Origin: Tidjanibacter sp.
GTDB lineage: Bacteria; Bacteroidota; Bacteroidia; Bacteroidales; Rikenellaceae
Length of the DNA: 43,714 nt
Assembly: GCA_017936005.1 (NCBI GenBank)
Contig: JAGBGK010000049.1
Span: forward strand, 1-43,714
Direction: 5' to 3'
Part shown: positions 1 through 7,580 of the stretch, one piece after another
Position numbering within the stretch: the first letter of the stretch is position 1
How the letters are laid out: every line of letters begins with the position of its first letter
The notes under the pieces: model-generated
Told to the model about the DNA's origin: nothing
The model's database searches: none
Seen by the model: only the letters and a program-made list of their open reading frames with translations
Position numbers and translations under genes: made by a program

Positions 1-549
1 CAACCAGAGTTTGTTATCCCTGATGAGAGGGAATATCTCTTTGTAGGTTATGGCGTTTTGGTGTCCCACTATCACAAACTTTTTATCATACTTAATCAGT
101 TGGGCAACATACTCACGGAAGAGCGAGAATGGTGGATTGGTAACAACAATGTCGGCCTGTTTGAGCAGTTCGATACACTCGGCACTACGGAAGTCGCCAT
201 CCCCTTTGAGAGGTCGCACCTCTATTTCGCTCGCATCGGGCATATTGTTGCCATCTTTGTCGCCATCGTAGATTTGATAGACCGCCTGCTCGCTTGCGTT
301 CATCGAGAACAAATCAACATCTTGGCTCTTGTAGCAGGTGGCGATTACTCGTTTGAGCCCGAGGTCATTGAATTTTAATGTGAAATACTTGAAGAAGTTG
401 CTCACTCGTGGGTCATCGCAGTTGCAGAGTACTGTTTTGCCACGAAAGTGCTCTTTGTAGTGGACCAATTCACGCTCAATGTCGGCGAGTTGAGTGTAGA
501 ACTCATCCTTCTTGGCGGCTTTTGCAGCCGTCAGGGTAGTGTTTGCCAT
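1..549 (-). CDS. EcoRI-type adenine-specific DNA methyltransferase (partial, 5' part)
   Basis: The gene starts with ATG at 549 on the minus strand and runs off the left edge after 183 codons. The product opens with MANTTLTAAKAAKKDEFYTQ, continues with LCNCDDPRVSNFFKYF (residues 41-56) and has the catalytic amino-methyltransferase motif NPPFSLF at 138-144. The KKDEFYTQL..IE opening, the CNCDDP..SNFFKYF block and NPPF are the pattern of the EcoRI adenine methylase family, which transfers a methyl group from S-adenosylmethionine to N6 of adenine in duplex DNA. No restriction endonuclease is visible on this side, so it could be half of a restriction-modification pair continuing to the left or an orphan methylase. 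A strongly folded leader lies just upstream (583-705). Family assignment is firm; target sequence and partner are unknown. Confidence 0.85.
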   Translation of the reverse strand, partial: MANTTLTAAKAAKKDEFYTQLADIERELVHYKEHFRGKTVLCNCDDPRVSNFFKYFTLKFNDLGLKRVIATCYKSQDVDLFSMNASEQAVYQIYDGDKDGNNMPDASEIEVRPLKGDGDFRSAECIELLKQADIVVTNPPFSLFREYVAQLIKYDKKFVIVGHQNAITYKEIFPLIRDNKLWL

Positions 550-582
550 AGGGTTTGAGTGTTGTGCGTCTGCAATCCGCTC

Positions 583-706
583 AATCCTACGACCAAACAA
601 AAAAGGTGGACATATCTCGTCCACCCTTGCGGTCGTAGGAAACCGTGATAACAGACAAGAATGCCCACACAACGAGGGCATTCGCAACATCTGTTCCGGT
701 TATCAA
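583..706 (-). promoter_or_regulatory. Structured leader of the methyltransferase gene
   Basis: Two neighbouring stem-loops fill the region upstream of the methyltransferase start. The first pairs TCCTACGACC (585-594) with GGTCGTAGGA (631-640) and encloses GGTGGAC (605-611) paired with GTCCACC (619-625). The second pairs GAATGCCC (659-666) with GGGCATTC (676-683) and can extend outward through ACAGA/TCTGT and TGATAAC/GTTATCA. A T-run follows the inner stem of the first element on the minus strand. This suggests a structured 5' UTR, perhaps an attenuator; no known RNA family is claimed. Confidence 0.5.
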
Positions 707-832
707 TTTGAAATTTCCTACGTTTCAAGAGTTGGAACAAATAGCAAACGCTAATTAGTAAATATGTAAGTAGTTAGTTTTGTTTCTCTTTTTGCTCAAA
801 TGTTTTGTGTTTCCACAAAAATAGGCATTTAT

Positions 833-864
833 TTTGAATTTGTGGGTGGAGTTGAGTAACTTTG
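833..864 (+). promoter_or_regulatory. Promoter of folA
   Basis: TTTG at 833-836, a 20-base spacer and TAACTTTG at 857-864 match the Bacteroidetes primary-sigma consensus. Transcription would begin near 871, only about 11 bases before the ATG at 882, which rules out the ATG at 834 as the start. Confidence 0.8.
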
Positions 865-881
865 TCGAAAATTTGCAGAAG

Positions 882-1373
882 ATGAGCACAAAAATATCAA
901 TCATTGTGGCTGTGGCCCAAAATGGCGTTATCGGCACCGGAGGTACTATGCCTTGGCACATATCCGAGGACTTCCGACACTTCAAGGAGGTTACGCTCGG
1001 ACACTCGGTGGTGATGGGCCGCAAGACCTACGAGAGTATCGGCCGCCCACTACCCCGTAGGCGCAACATAGTCATCACACGCAACCCCGAATTGCGCATC
1101 GAAGGGTGCGAAATGGCCCCATCATTGGAGGGTGCGCTGGCAATGTGCGAGGGCGAAGAGGAGGTTTTTGTGATTGGCGGTGGCGAGATTTACCGCCAAG
1201 CGATGCCCCTTGCCAACAAACTGTACATAACGCACGTTGGCGTGAGCGTGGAGGGCGACACCCGCTTCCCCACCATTGACCCCGCTGTGTGGCAAGAGGT
1301 GAACAGGGAGGAGTTTGAGTGTGGTGCGGAGTTTGCGCACCCATTTGCCTTTGTGGACTACGAACGCAAGTAA
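882..1373 (+). CDS. folA: Dihydrofolate reductase
   Basis: The 163-residue product reduces dihydrofolate to tetrahydrofolate with NADPH in the cytoplasm, supplying one-carbon carriers for thymidylate, purine and methionine synthesis. The N-terminus MSTKISIIVAVAQNGVIG is followed by the substrate-site segment MPWHISEDFRHFK, the NADPH segment VVMGRKTYESIGRPLPRRRN and the glycine-rich EVFVIGGGEIY. Length is that of chromosomal DHFRs (about 160 residues). The ATG at 882 is chosen over the one at 834 because the promoter -7 box lies at 857-864 and because 882 gives the normal DHFR start. It forms a single-gene unit ended by the bidirectional terminator at 1391-1428. Confidence 0.95.
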   Translation: MSTKISIIVAVAQNGVIGTGGTMPWHISEDFRHFKEVTLGHSVVMGRKTYESIGRPLPRRRNIVITRNPELRIEGCEMAPSLEGALAMCEGEEEVFVIGGGEIYRQAMPLANKLYITHVGVSVEGDTRFPTIDPAVWQEVNREEFECGAEFAHPFAFVDYERK

Positions 1374-1390
1374 CCGATGAGAATAATGCA

Positions 1391-1428
1391 AAAACAAACG
1401 GAGGGTCAAATGACTCTCCGTTTGTTTT
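1391..1428. terminator. Bidirectional terminator between folA and tRNA-fMet
   Basis: A perfect 13-bp stem, AAAACAAACGGAG (1391-1403) with CTCCGTTTGTTTT (1416-1428), and a 12-base loop. A-rich and T-rich flanks let it end folA from the left and the tRNA transcript from the right. Confidence 0.85.
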
Positions 1429-1430
1429 AG

Positions 1431-1503
1431 TAGCGGGGGGAGGACTCGAACCTCCGGCCTCCGGGTTATGAGCCCGACGAGCTACCAACTGCTCTACCCC
1501 GCG
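1431..1503 (-). tRNA. Initiator tRNA-fMet (CAT)
   Basis: A 73-base cloverleaf is read on the minus strand: 7-bp acceptor, D arm GAGC/GCTC, anticodon arm with loop CTCATAA, and T arm GGAGG/CCTCC with loop TTCGAGT. Three hallmarks identify the initiator rather than the elongator tRNA-Met: C1 is not paired with position 72 (here T), the anticodon stem ends in three G:C pairs (GGG/CCC), and the D stem has an A11:T24 pair. CCA is not encoded. It delivers formyl-methionine to start codons. Confidence 0.93.
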
Positions 1504-1519
1504 ATGCGATTTGTGAGTG

Positions 1520-1550
1520 CAAAGGTAGGCATATTTTCCGATTTTGCAAA
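1520..1550 (-). promoter_or_regulatory. Promoter of tRNA-fMet
   Basis: On the minus strand TTTG (1550-1547), a 19-base spacer and TACCTTTG (1527-1520) precede the tRNA 5' end at 1503. Confidence 0.8.
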
Positions 1551-1626
1551 CTTTTTGTGCCTTTTTACTCTCGCATAAGAGACAAATAGGCGCTACCTTA
1601 TTGGCCCTCACCACCTTTACGCACAC

Positions 1627-1664
1627 AAAAAAAACGAGGCACCGTTTCACAATCGGATGCCCCG
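1627..1664 (-). terminator. Minus-strand terminator without an assigned gene
   Basis: On the minus strand the arms CGGGGCATCCG and CGGTGCCTCG pair with one mismatch and one bulge around a 9-base loop, followed directly by eight T residues (1634-1627). The secreted PHP gene already has its own terminator at 1919-1948, so this one implies a separate short transcript from about 1670-1900. Confidence 0.6.
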
Positions 1665-1721
1665 TTAACCCGTCGGAGGTAGATATTAAAGGGAGAAACA
1701 CTTCGAAGCCTCTCGCTAAAT

Positions 1722-1817
1722 TTAGCAAACACACGCACAATCAGCTTCTACTTGGGATGTACCCCCGACAGAAATCATAGTATATTTTGACGCATTTTGT
1801 GTGTCGTCTTCACTCAT
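1722..1817 (-). CDS. Possible 31-residue cysteine-ended peptide
   Basis: A short minus-strand frame starts at ATG 1817 and ends at TAA 1722, just before the palindrome GCTAAATTTAGC and the orphan terminator at 1627-1664. The peptide starts MSEDDTQNASKYTM, has a GGT segment and ends in CACVC. A weak promoter-like TAGGTTGT lies a few bases upstream, with TTTG 22 bases before it. The gap of about 500 bases between terminators needs some product, and this is the best small frame in it. No family is recognised. A leader-type or modified peptide is possible, but the region may instead be a small RNA. Confidence 0.25.
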   Translation of the reverse strand: MSEDDTQNASKYTMISVGGTSQVEADCACVC

Positions 1818-1918
1818 AAGATGCACAACCTACCCCAAAAGTTGCATCCTCCTGCAAAAAATCTTGATTTTTTTGAAAAGTTTATTGATAGCATAGTAAG
1901 ATTGGCCGCTTAGAGCAC

Positions 1919-1948
1919 AAAAAAGGTTGAGAAACTCCCAACCTTTTC
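1919..1948. terminator. Terminator of the secreted PHP gene
   Basis: AAAAGGTTG (1921-1929) pairs with CAACCTTTT (1939-1947); on the minus strand it is followed by a T-run. It ends the nrnA/PHP operon. Confidence 0.75.
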
Positions 1949-2014
1949 TGTGTGTCTGGTGCTTGGTGCACCTTATTTATATATTATCCCTTGATTGTGT
2001 ATAATCCCTTGTGG

Positions 2015-3178
2015 TTACTTCTGCACAGGGAGGGCAATGGTCAATTTCTTTTCCGCACCACACCAAGCATTCTCAACCGTCAGGGTAAGGCCTTTGGGCT
2101 GGATGGTGTAGTTCTGCGAAGCAGAGGGCAACAGGAGGGTTTCACGGCCACCCTTAGTTTTTAGCACAAAGGGTATCGAGCTCTTGTTCACAAGCCTAAC
2201 CAGCTGTGAGCCATTGTCGTTGGTGCGCACAACCTCCACATCCACACACGCCTCAAAGAGAGGGCGGAGCCACTTCTCCTCACCGGCCACGGTGCCATAG
2301 GAATATGCGATGGTGCGGTGGTCAAGGAGTGCCTCACGGATGGCCTCGTCGGTGAGTTCGTTGGCCAAAATCATCGTAAAGTTGCGAATCTCGTCGCCAT
2401 AGACCTCAGCAATGGTGCCGTGGATGTCGGTATTGGCCGACACAAAGAAGCCCAAATTGATGGCACGGTCAATGGCCTTGGGATAGAACTCGTTGTTGTT
2501 CATCACCTCAATACCGTCAATGAGGCCCTCGGAGTATATGCGATCCTCAAAGGCGTGGGTGTCGAGGCTCTTGCGACGCCAGCCGGGGTGGTTGTGCATA
2601 ATGATTGCGCCCTGTGCGCGTGCGTTACGGATGGCAACCTCGGGGTCTTTGTCATTGATGGTGTTGTTGTCGGTGGTAAAGAGTGCGTTAAAGTGGCCGT
2701 AGGTGGCAGGGTCGCGAGAAATCTCTATGCCACGAACAAGAAGCAAACCGGCCCTTTCGGCAGCCTTAACCGAGGAGTTGTGGGGCAGGTTGTAGTCAAT
2801 CTTGTCGCTCACAACGCCCCTGGGGTGTTTTTCACCCTCGGGGACGTGTCCTTTGAGGAAGGCAAGCATATCGTTGGCATACTTGCGACTCTCAAAGTGG
2901 TCCGTAATGGCCAAAATATCAAGACCATCGGCAAAAGCTTCCCTCACTCTCACCTCGGGCAGAACGTGTCCGTCGGAGTACATTGTGTGGGTGTGCAGGT
3001 CGGCCTTATAAACCTTGTAACCCTCCACGTTGGGAATGATAATCTCTTTGCGTGGCGACTGTTTTTTCACCACGGGGCGCAACATATCCACATTGCCTTC
3101 ATCCTGATAGTGATACTGTGCGCTTGCACCGAGTGCCGTACCCGCAACCATTGCGAGCAACAAGAGTACTTTTTTCAT
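2015..3178 (-). CDS. Secreted PHP-domain phosphodiesterase (Sb-PDE family)
   Basis: The 387-residue product begins with a clear signal peptide, MKKVLLLLAMVAGTALGASA, so it is exported to the periplasm. A PHP metal-dependent phosphoesterase domain follows: ADLHTHTMYSDG supplies the first metal-binding histidines, then LAITDHFE, the IIMHNHPGW segment and NTDIHG near the end of the domain. The C-terminal part is beta-rich. Sb-PDE family proteins of Bacteroidetes are predicted phosphodiesterases; the natural substrate is not known. The start at 3178 is chosen because it gives the signal peptide; the frame is open further upstream but that stretch overlaps nrnA. It lies 25 bases after nrnA and is probably co-transcribed with it. 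Confidence 0.85.
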   Translation of the reverse strand: MKKVLLLLAMVAGTALGASAQYHYQDEGNVDMLRPVVKKQSPRKEIIIPNVEGYKVYKADLHTHTMYSDGHVLPEVRVREAFADGLDILAITDHFESRKYANDMLAFLKGHVPEGEKHPRGVVSDKIDYNLPHNSSVKAAERAGLLLVRGIEISRDPATYGHFNALFTTDNNTINDKDPEVAIRNARAQGAIIMHNHPGWRRKSLDTHAFEDRIYSEGLIDGIEVMNNNEFYPKAIDRAINLGFFVSANTDIHGTIAEVYGDEIRNFTMILANELTDEAIREALLDHRTIAYSYGTVAGEEKWLRPLFEACVDVEVVRTNDNGSQLVRLVNKSSIPFVLKTKGGRETLLLPSASQNYTIQPKGLTLTVENAWCGAEKKLTIALPVQK

Positions 3179-3203
3179 TGGATATAGATTTTGTTGATTT
3201 TGA

Positions 3204-4238
3204 TTAATCTTTAAGGTCGCAGGTGGGGAGAAACTCTGCAACGGCTTTTTTGTAGTTCTCGATGGTTTCACGCAGCGACACAAACGACTTGCCGCCCGCA
3301 GCATTCTTGTGGCCACCGCCTCCAAAGTATTTCCTCGCAAAGACATTCACATCCACCTCGTCGCCACGAGAACGCAACGACACACGGATAAACTTCCTTG
3401 TCTCGGTAAACATAGCCGAAATCTTCACACCCACAATGGTCAACGGGTAGTTCACAAAACCCTCGCTATCACCGAGTTGAAAGTTGTGTTGGCGCATCTC
3501 CCTCTCCGATAGGCTCAAGTAGGCAGCCCTACCCTCTTCGAGGAGTTTCATCTTGTGGCACAGCGAATAGCCGAGCAACTTTACTCGGTCGGCCGTATAT
3601 GAGTCATAGACCGCTGTGTGAACTTTGGGTATGTTAAGGCCTCGCTCCAACAACACTGCCACGGCACGCATAAGGTCGGGGGTGAGTGTGCTGAACGCAA
3701 AATTGCCTGTGTCGGTCATAATGCCCGCATAGAGGTTCTCCGCAATGGACACCGAGATGGAATCAATGCCCACCATCTGCTCAATAATCTTATAGGTAAG
3801 GAAGGCTGTGGAGCAGAGGTCCGGGTATGAGAATTGTAGCGTGTAATCGTTGGGAGGCGAAAGGTGGTGGTCAACAAGGATGCGAGGAGCGGTGGTGTTG
3901 GCCTCTATTGCCTCGGTGAGGGTATCGAGTCGGTCAATCTTATTGAGGTCCATAATAAAAACCAACTCCGCAGCAGCAACCTTTTCAGCCGCCAACTCCT
4001 GACTCTCCTTGGCCACAACCACATTTTCGACACCTTGCATCCACCCCAAGAACGAAGGATAGCGATTGGGCACAAGGCACGACACCTCGTGGCCAAGACT
4101 CACAAGAACCTCGGCCCACGCCAACGAAGAGCCTATGGCGTCGCCATCAGGATTGGTGTGTGTAACAACTGCAATACGCTTTGGTGCGCCGGTCAAATAC
4201 TCTTTTAGAGTGGTTATTTTGTTCAAAAATTCTTCCAT
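3204..4238 (-). CDS. nrnA: DHH/DHHA1 phosphoesterase, NrnA-type oligoribonuclease/pAp phosphatase
   Basis: This 344-residue cytoplasmic protein has the DHH-domain motifs VVTHTNPDGDAIGSSLAW near residue 24, MDLNKID, and DHHLSP, followed by the DHHA1 substrate domain with its glycine-rich FGGGGHKNAAGG near the C-terminus. NrnA-type enzymes degrade very short RNAs (nanoRNA) and dephosphorylate 3'-phosphoadenosine 5'-phosphate using divalent metal ions. Length matches the family (about 310-345). It is first in a two-gene minus-strand operon with the secreted PHP protein. A TATCTTTG -7 box at 4254-4247 lies only nine bases upstream of the ATG, so the message is nearly leaderless. Confidence 0.88.
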   Translation of the reverse strand: MEEFLNKITTLKEYLTGAPKRIAVVTHTNPDGDAIGSSLAWAEVLVSLGHEVSCLVPNRYPSFLGWMQGVENVVVAKESQELAAEKVAAAELVFIMDLNKIDRLDTLTEAIEANTTAPRILVDHHLSPPNDYTLQFSYPDLCSTAFLTYKIIEQMVGIDSISVSIAENLYAGIMTDTGNFAFSTLTPDLMRAVAVLLERGLNIPKVHTAVYDSYTADRVKLLGYSLCHKMKLLEEGRAAYLSLSEREMRQHNFQLGDSEGFVNYPLTIVGVKISAMFTETRKFIRVSLRSRGDEVDVNVFARKYFGGGGHKNAAGGKSFVSLRETIENYKKAVAEFLPTCDLKD

Positions 4239-4246
4239 ATCGCAAA

Positions 4247-4254
4247 CAAAGATA
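4247..4254 (-). promoter_or_regulatory. -7 box of nrnA
   Basis: TATCTTTG on the minus strand, just upstream of the nrnA ATG (4238). No good TTTG is seen at the usual distance, so the -33 half is weak. Confidence 0.55.
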
Positions 4255-4284
4255 TAAAAAACATTTGGAAAACTGACATTTTGA

Positions 4285-4315
4285 TTGTGGAATTAAAAAA
4301 ATAGCTATACCTTTA
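4285..4315 (+). promoter_or_regulatory. Promoter of the EF-G2 gene
   Basis: TTG (4285-4287), a 20-base spacer and TACCTTTA (4308-4315), one base off the TAnnTTTG consensus. It leaves a leader of about 45 bases before the ATG at 4366. Confidence 0.65.
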
Positions 4316-4365
4316 TGAACTCTTTGAAGAGTAACAACCGAAAACTAACATAAAAACACTACACA

Positions 4366-6513
4366 ATGAAAACTTACCATGTTAACGATCTCCGCAACGT
4401 AGTTATCGTTGGCGGTGCGGGTGCAGGCAAGACCACTCTTGCCGAAGCTCTTGCTTTTGAAAGCAAAATTATCGACCGTAAAGGCTCCGTAGATGCAGGC
4501 AACACCCTGTCGGACAACACAGATTTGGAGCAGCAGCAGAAACGCAGCATCTACCCCACTGTTCTCTACACCGAGTTCCAGAACCACAAATTCAACTTCG
4601 TTGACGCTCCTGGCGTGGACGACCTCTGCGGTGGCGAATTTTCTGCCTTCAAGGTGTGCAACCTCGCAGCTCTCGTTATGAACCACAACGGTTTTGATGT
4701 TGGTAGCGAGATCCACAACCGCTACACTGCCGAGGCAAAGATGCCCGTTGTTGGTTTGGTTAGCCAGCTCGACCGTGAGAATGCAAACTGGGACCAGATT
4801 TACGACTCGCTGAAAAGCAACTCGCCCATTATGCCCGTAATCGTTCAGTACCCCGTAAACGCAGGTGCAGGCTTCGACTCCATCATTGACGTTTTGACAA
4901 TGAAGATGTACAAGGCCAAAGACGACAACGGTAATGTGGAGATTCTCGACATCCCCGCATCGGAGGCTGACCGTGCAGAGGAGTTCCACTCGGCTCTCTT
5001 GGAGGCTGCTGCCATCAACGACGAAGCCCTGATGGAGAAATTCTTTGAGACCAACGACCTTACTCCCGACGAAATCCGCCAGGGTTTGAGGGATGGCGTT
5101 GCAGGTCGCGACTTTATGCCCATCTTCTGCTGCTCGGCAAAGAAGAGCTTTGGTATCAAACGCTTCTTGGAGTTCATCATCAACGTACTTCCCAACCCCG
5201 CACAGGCAAAGGCTATGACCGATGTTGAGGGTAATGACGTTGTTGCAGACGAGAATAAACCCACATCTATCTTCGTATTCCGCAGTGCTGTTGAGCAGCA
5301 CGTTGGTGAGGTTAGCTACTTCCGCGTAGTTACAGGTAAGTTGACCGAGGGTATGGAGCTTACCAACCCCCGCAATGGCAACAAAGAGAAAATCTCGCAG
5401 ATTTTTGCTTGCGCAGGTAAGAACCGTATCAAAGTTAGCGAGATGTGTGCGGGCGACATCGGTTGCACCGTAAAACTCAAAGGCACCAAGGCTAACGACA
5501 CTCTGGGCGCAGGTGATGTTGCCGAGATTTCGGCCATCAAATTCCCTGCTCCTCGCTACCGTGCAGCCATCAAGGCCACCGACCAGAACAACGAGGAGAA
5601 GTTGGGCGAGATTCTCAACCGTATCAAACAGGAGGATTTGACCTACAAGGTAGAGTACTCGAAAGAGCTCAAACAGACCATCGTTCAGGGTCAGGGCGAA
5701 ACCCACATCAACCTACTGAAAACCCTTGTGGCTGCGCAGAAGATTGATGTTGAGTTCTCGGCTCCCAAGATTCCTTATCGTGAGACCATTACCAAAGTTG
5801 CTGCTGCCAACTACCGCCACAAGAAACAGTCGGGTGGTTCGGGCCAGTTCGGTGAGGTACATATGATTGTTGAGCCTTATTATGAGGGAATGCCCGAGCC
5901 CGGCAAGTATAAAGTTGACGGCAGGGACCTCATCGTGAACATCAAGGGCAAAGAGGAGTACACTCTCGATTGGGGTGGCAAACTCATCTACTGCAACGCT
6001 ATCGTTGGTGGTGCTATCGATGCTCGCTTTATGCCTGCAATTTTGAAGGGTATTAAGGATAAACTCAACGAGGGTCCTCTGACCGGTTCGTATGCTCGCG
6101 ACATCCGCGTTATCATCTACGATGGTAAGATGCACCCCGTAGATTCGAATGAGATTTCGTTCGTATTGGCTGCTCGTAACGCCTTCAAAGAGGCATTCCG
6201 CAATGCTGGTCCCAAGATTTTGGAGCCTATCTACGACGTACAGGTATTCGTTCCCAGCGAGAATATGGGTGATATCATGAGCGACCTCAATGGCCGTAGG
6301 GCAACCATTATGGGTATGAACGCCGAGGGTAAATACAGCCGCTTGGATGCCAAAGTGCCTCTGGCAGAGTTGTATCGCTACTCGACCACTCTGAGTGCAT
6401 TGACTCTTGGCCGTGCAAGCTACACCATGCAGTTTGCATCATACGAGCAGGTTCCTGCCGACGTTCAGGACAAACTTCTCAAAGCATACCAAGAGGAGGA
6501 GAAAGACGAGTAG
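4366..6513 (+). CDS. Elongation factor G paralogue, EF-G2 type with degenerate GTPase motifs
   Basis: The 715-residue protein has the five-domain EF-G layout: an N-terminal G domain, a domain II (TSIFVFRSAVEQHVGEVSYF), and a domain IV with IPYRETITK and HKKQSGGSGQFGEVH near residues 465-500. The G domain is unusual. P-loop GGAGAGKTT (16-24) is intact, but switch I lacks RGIT, the DTPGH motif is DAPGV (80-84; catalytic His replaced by Val), and the NKxD guanine motif is SQLD (133-136). These features match Bacteroides EF-G2, a paralogue reported to support translation while lacking GTPase activity and to matter during starvation and gut colonisation. It is therefore probably a second, slow or GTP-hydrolysis-independent translocase, not the main fusA. 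It stands alone with its own promoter and strong terminators. Confidence 0.88.
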   Translation: MKTYHVNDLRNVVIVGGAGAGKTTLAEALAFESKIIDRKGSVDAGNTLSDNTDLEQQQKRSIYPTVLYTEFQNHKFNFVDAPGVDDLCGGEFSAFKVCNLAALVMNHNGFDVGSEIHNRYTAEAKMPVVGLVSQLDRENANWDQIYDSLKSNSPIMPVIVQYPVNAGAGFDSIIDVLTMKMYKAKDDNGNVEILDIPASEADRAEEFHSALLEAAAINDEALMEKFFETNDLTPDEIRQGLRDGVAGRDFMPIFCCSAKKSFGIKRFLEFIINVLPNPAQAKAMTDVEGNDVVADENKPTSIFVFRSAVEQHVGEVSYFRVVTGKLTEGMELTNPRNGNKEKISQIFACAGKNRIKVSEMCAGDIGCTVKLKGTKANDTLGAGDVAEISAIKFPAPRYRAAIKATDQNNEEKLGEILNRIKQEDLTYKVEYSKELKQTIVQGQGETHINLLKTLVAAQKIDVEFSAPKIPYRETITKVAAANYRHKKQSGGSGQFGEVHMIVEPYYEGMPEPGKYKVDGRDLIVNIKGKEEYTLDWGGKLIYCNAIVGGAIDARFMPAILKGIKDKLNEGPLTGSYARDIRVIIYDGKMHPVDSNEISFVLAARNAFKEAFRNAGPKILEPIYDVQVFVPSENMGDIMSDLNGRRATIMGMNAEGKYSRLDAKVPLAELYRYSTTLSALTLGRASYTMQFASYEQVPADVQDKLLKAYQEEEKDE

Positions 6514-6527
6514 TCTTTGGATTCCTA

Positions 6528-6609
6528 TCGGGTGCTTGTGGCACCCGAATAGAGAAAGTGAGTGGATTTCTTCGCCCGACCATGGAGCGAGGAGTCCACT
6601 CTTTCTTTT
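6528..6609 (+). terminator. Double terminator after the EF-G2 gene
   Basis: A first hairpin pairs TCGGGTGC (6528-6535) with GCACCCGA (6541-6548). A second, longer one (6552-6609) pairs GAGTGGA with TCCACTC, has an inner CTTCGC/GCGAGG stem, and is followed by CTTTCTTTT. Confidence 0.7.
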
Positions 6610-6666
6610 ATTGAGCATATCACAAAAAAACGCAACCATATTATTAACCCCTTTATACGATGAGCA

Positions 6667-7386
6667 ATGAAAAGATTTTACCTTTTATTGTTGGGCCTGT
6701 TGCTGTTCGGAACCACCCTCACGGCACAAGATGTAATTGTTCGCAAAGACGGAACCACCATACTTGCCAAAGTAGAAAAGGTTGGGGAGAGCTCGATTGA
6801 GTATCGCAGGTGGGACAACCTTGAAGGCCCTACTTACAGCCTGCCGACAAGTGGCTTACAAGCCATTAACTACCAAAATGGTACGCGCGACACCTTCAAC
6901 ACCCCCGCACCGGCACCAGCACAAACAACCACTGCAACAACACCAGCCGTCGCCTCGGCACCACAATCCCATGACTCAAATTGGTATCGTGACGAGAAAT
7001 GGTTTGTAACAAACCAAGACCTTGTGGGTTTCCGTTTTGGCATCGACGACGAGGGCCTCATGGGTAATTTCACCTCCATACTCGTAGGTTGGAACCTTGG
7101 CAGATTCTTTTCTGCGGGCTTTGGTCTGGAATACTTCAACGATGTTTATTACGACAACGCGGTATTGAGTTTGTATGGCGACATCTGCTGGTATATGCTC
7201 GGCAAAAGAGTTGTTACCCCATTTTTCGATTTGCGCTTGGGCTTTTCGAGTTTAGACAGCCCCTACTTCCGAGAGGCTTTGGGTTTGGCCATCAAGAATG
7301 TAACTCTTTCTGTTGGTTTCGGAGCCGTTGACTTCGAGAAAAATCCGATGTTCGATGTGAGCCTCGGCTGGCACATTAGCTTCTAA
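6667..7386 (+). CDS. Secreted protein of unknown function with predicted beta-rich C-terminus
   Basis: The 239-residue product starts with a signal peptide (MKRFYLLLLGLLLFGTTLTA, then QD). Residues 22-70 form a small domain of the type DVIVRKDGTTILAKVEKVG...IEYRRW, common at the N-terminus of Bacteroidetes envelope proteins. A Pro/Thr/Ala-rich linker (about 79-100) follows. The C-terminal half alternates aromatic and small residues in strand-like runs and ends in ISF, as outer-membrane beta barrels do. A small outer-membrane or periplasmic protein is inferred; no function is known. It is a single-gene unit between terminators. Confidence 0.7.
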   Translation: MKRFYLLLLGLLLFGTTLTAQDVIVRKDGTTILAKVEKVGESSIEYRRWDNLEGPTYSLPTSGLQAINYQNGTRDTFNTPAPAPAQTTTATTPAVASAPQSHDSNWYRDEKWFVTNQDLVGFRFGIDDEGLMGNFTSILVGWNLGRFFSAGFGLEYFNDVYYDNAVLSLYGDICWYMLGKRVVTPFFDLRLGFSSLDSPYFREALGLAIKNVTLSVGFGAVDFEKNPMFDVSLGWHISF

Positions 7387-7439
7387 GAATCACAGCAACA
7401 AGCCTCCTCCGACCACAAAAAAACGTGAGTCGCCAAAGC

Positions 7440-7469
7440 AAAGCCACCCCGCAATGGAGGTGGCTTTTT
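7440..7469 (+). terminator. Terminator after the secreted protein gene
   Basis: AAAGCCACC (7440-7448) pairs with GGTGGCTTT (7459-7467), followed by Ts. Confidence 0.8.
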
Positions 7470-7521
7470 GTTGGACAGAGGTTGACAACAACCCACGCGT
7501 GTTAAAATAATAGGTATGGTG

Positions 7522-7553
7522 TTTGGAAAATCCAAACCAAATGCGTACTTTTG
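7522..7553 (+). promoter_or_regulatory. Promoter of lipA-lipB-recJ
   Basis: TTTG (7522-7525), a 20-base spacer and TACTTTTG (7546-7553). Transcription would start about 20 bases before the lipA ATG. Confidence 0.85.
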
Positions 7554-7580
7554 CGCTAATTGGAAAAATAGTATTTTTTA

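Noticed and set aside
583-640. Invertible promoter flanked by inverted repeats
   Set aside because: The arms are only 36 bases apart and enclose a second stem, not a promoter; no recombinase gene is near.
2318-3187. 289-residue plus-strand frame opposite the PHP gene
   Set aside because: Shadow of the PHP phosphodiesterase gene, which has signal peptide and metal motifs on the other strand.
4345-5706. 453-residue open frame on the minus strand opposite the EF-G2 gene
   Set aside because: It is the antisense shadow of a well-conserved gene; it has no promoter and no recognisable family.
4366-6513. Tetracycline-resistance ribosomal protection protein (TetQ/TetM type)
   Set aside because: These have intact GTPase motifs; the degenerate G3 and G4 and the overall sequence fit EF-G2 instead.
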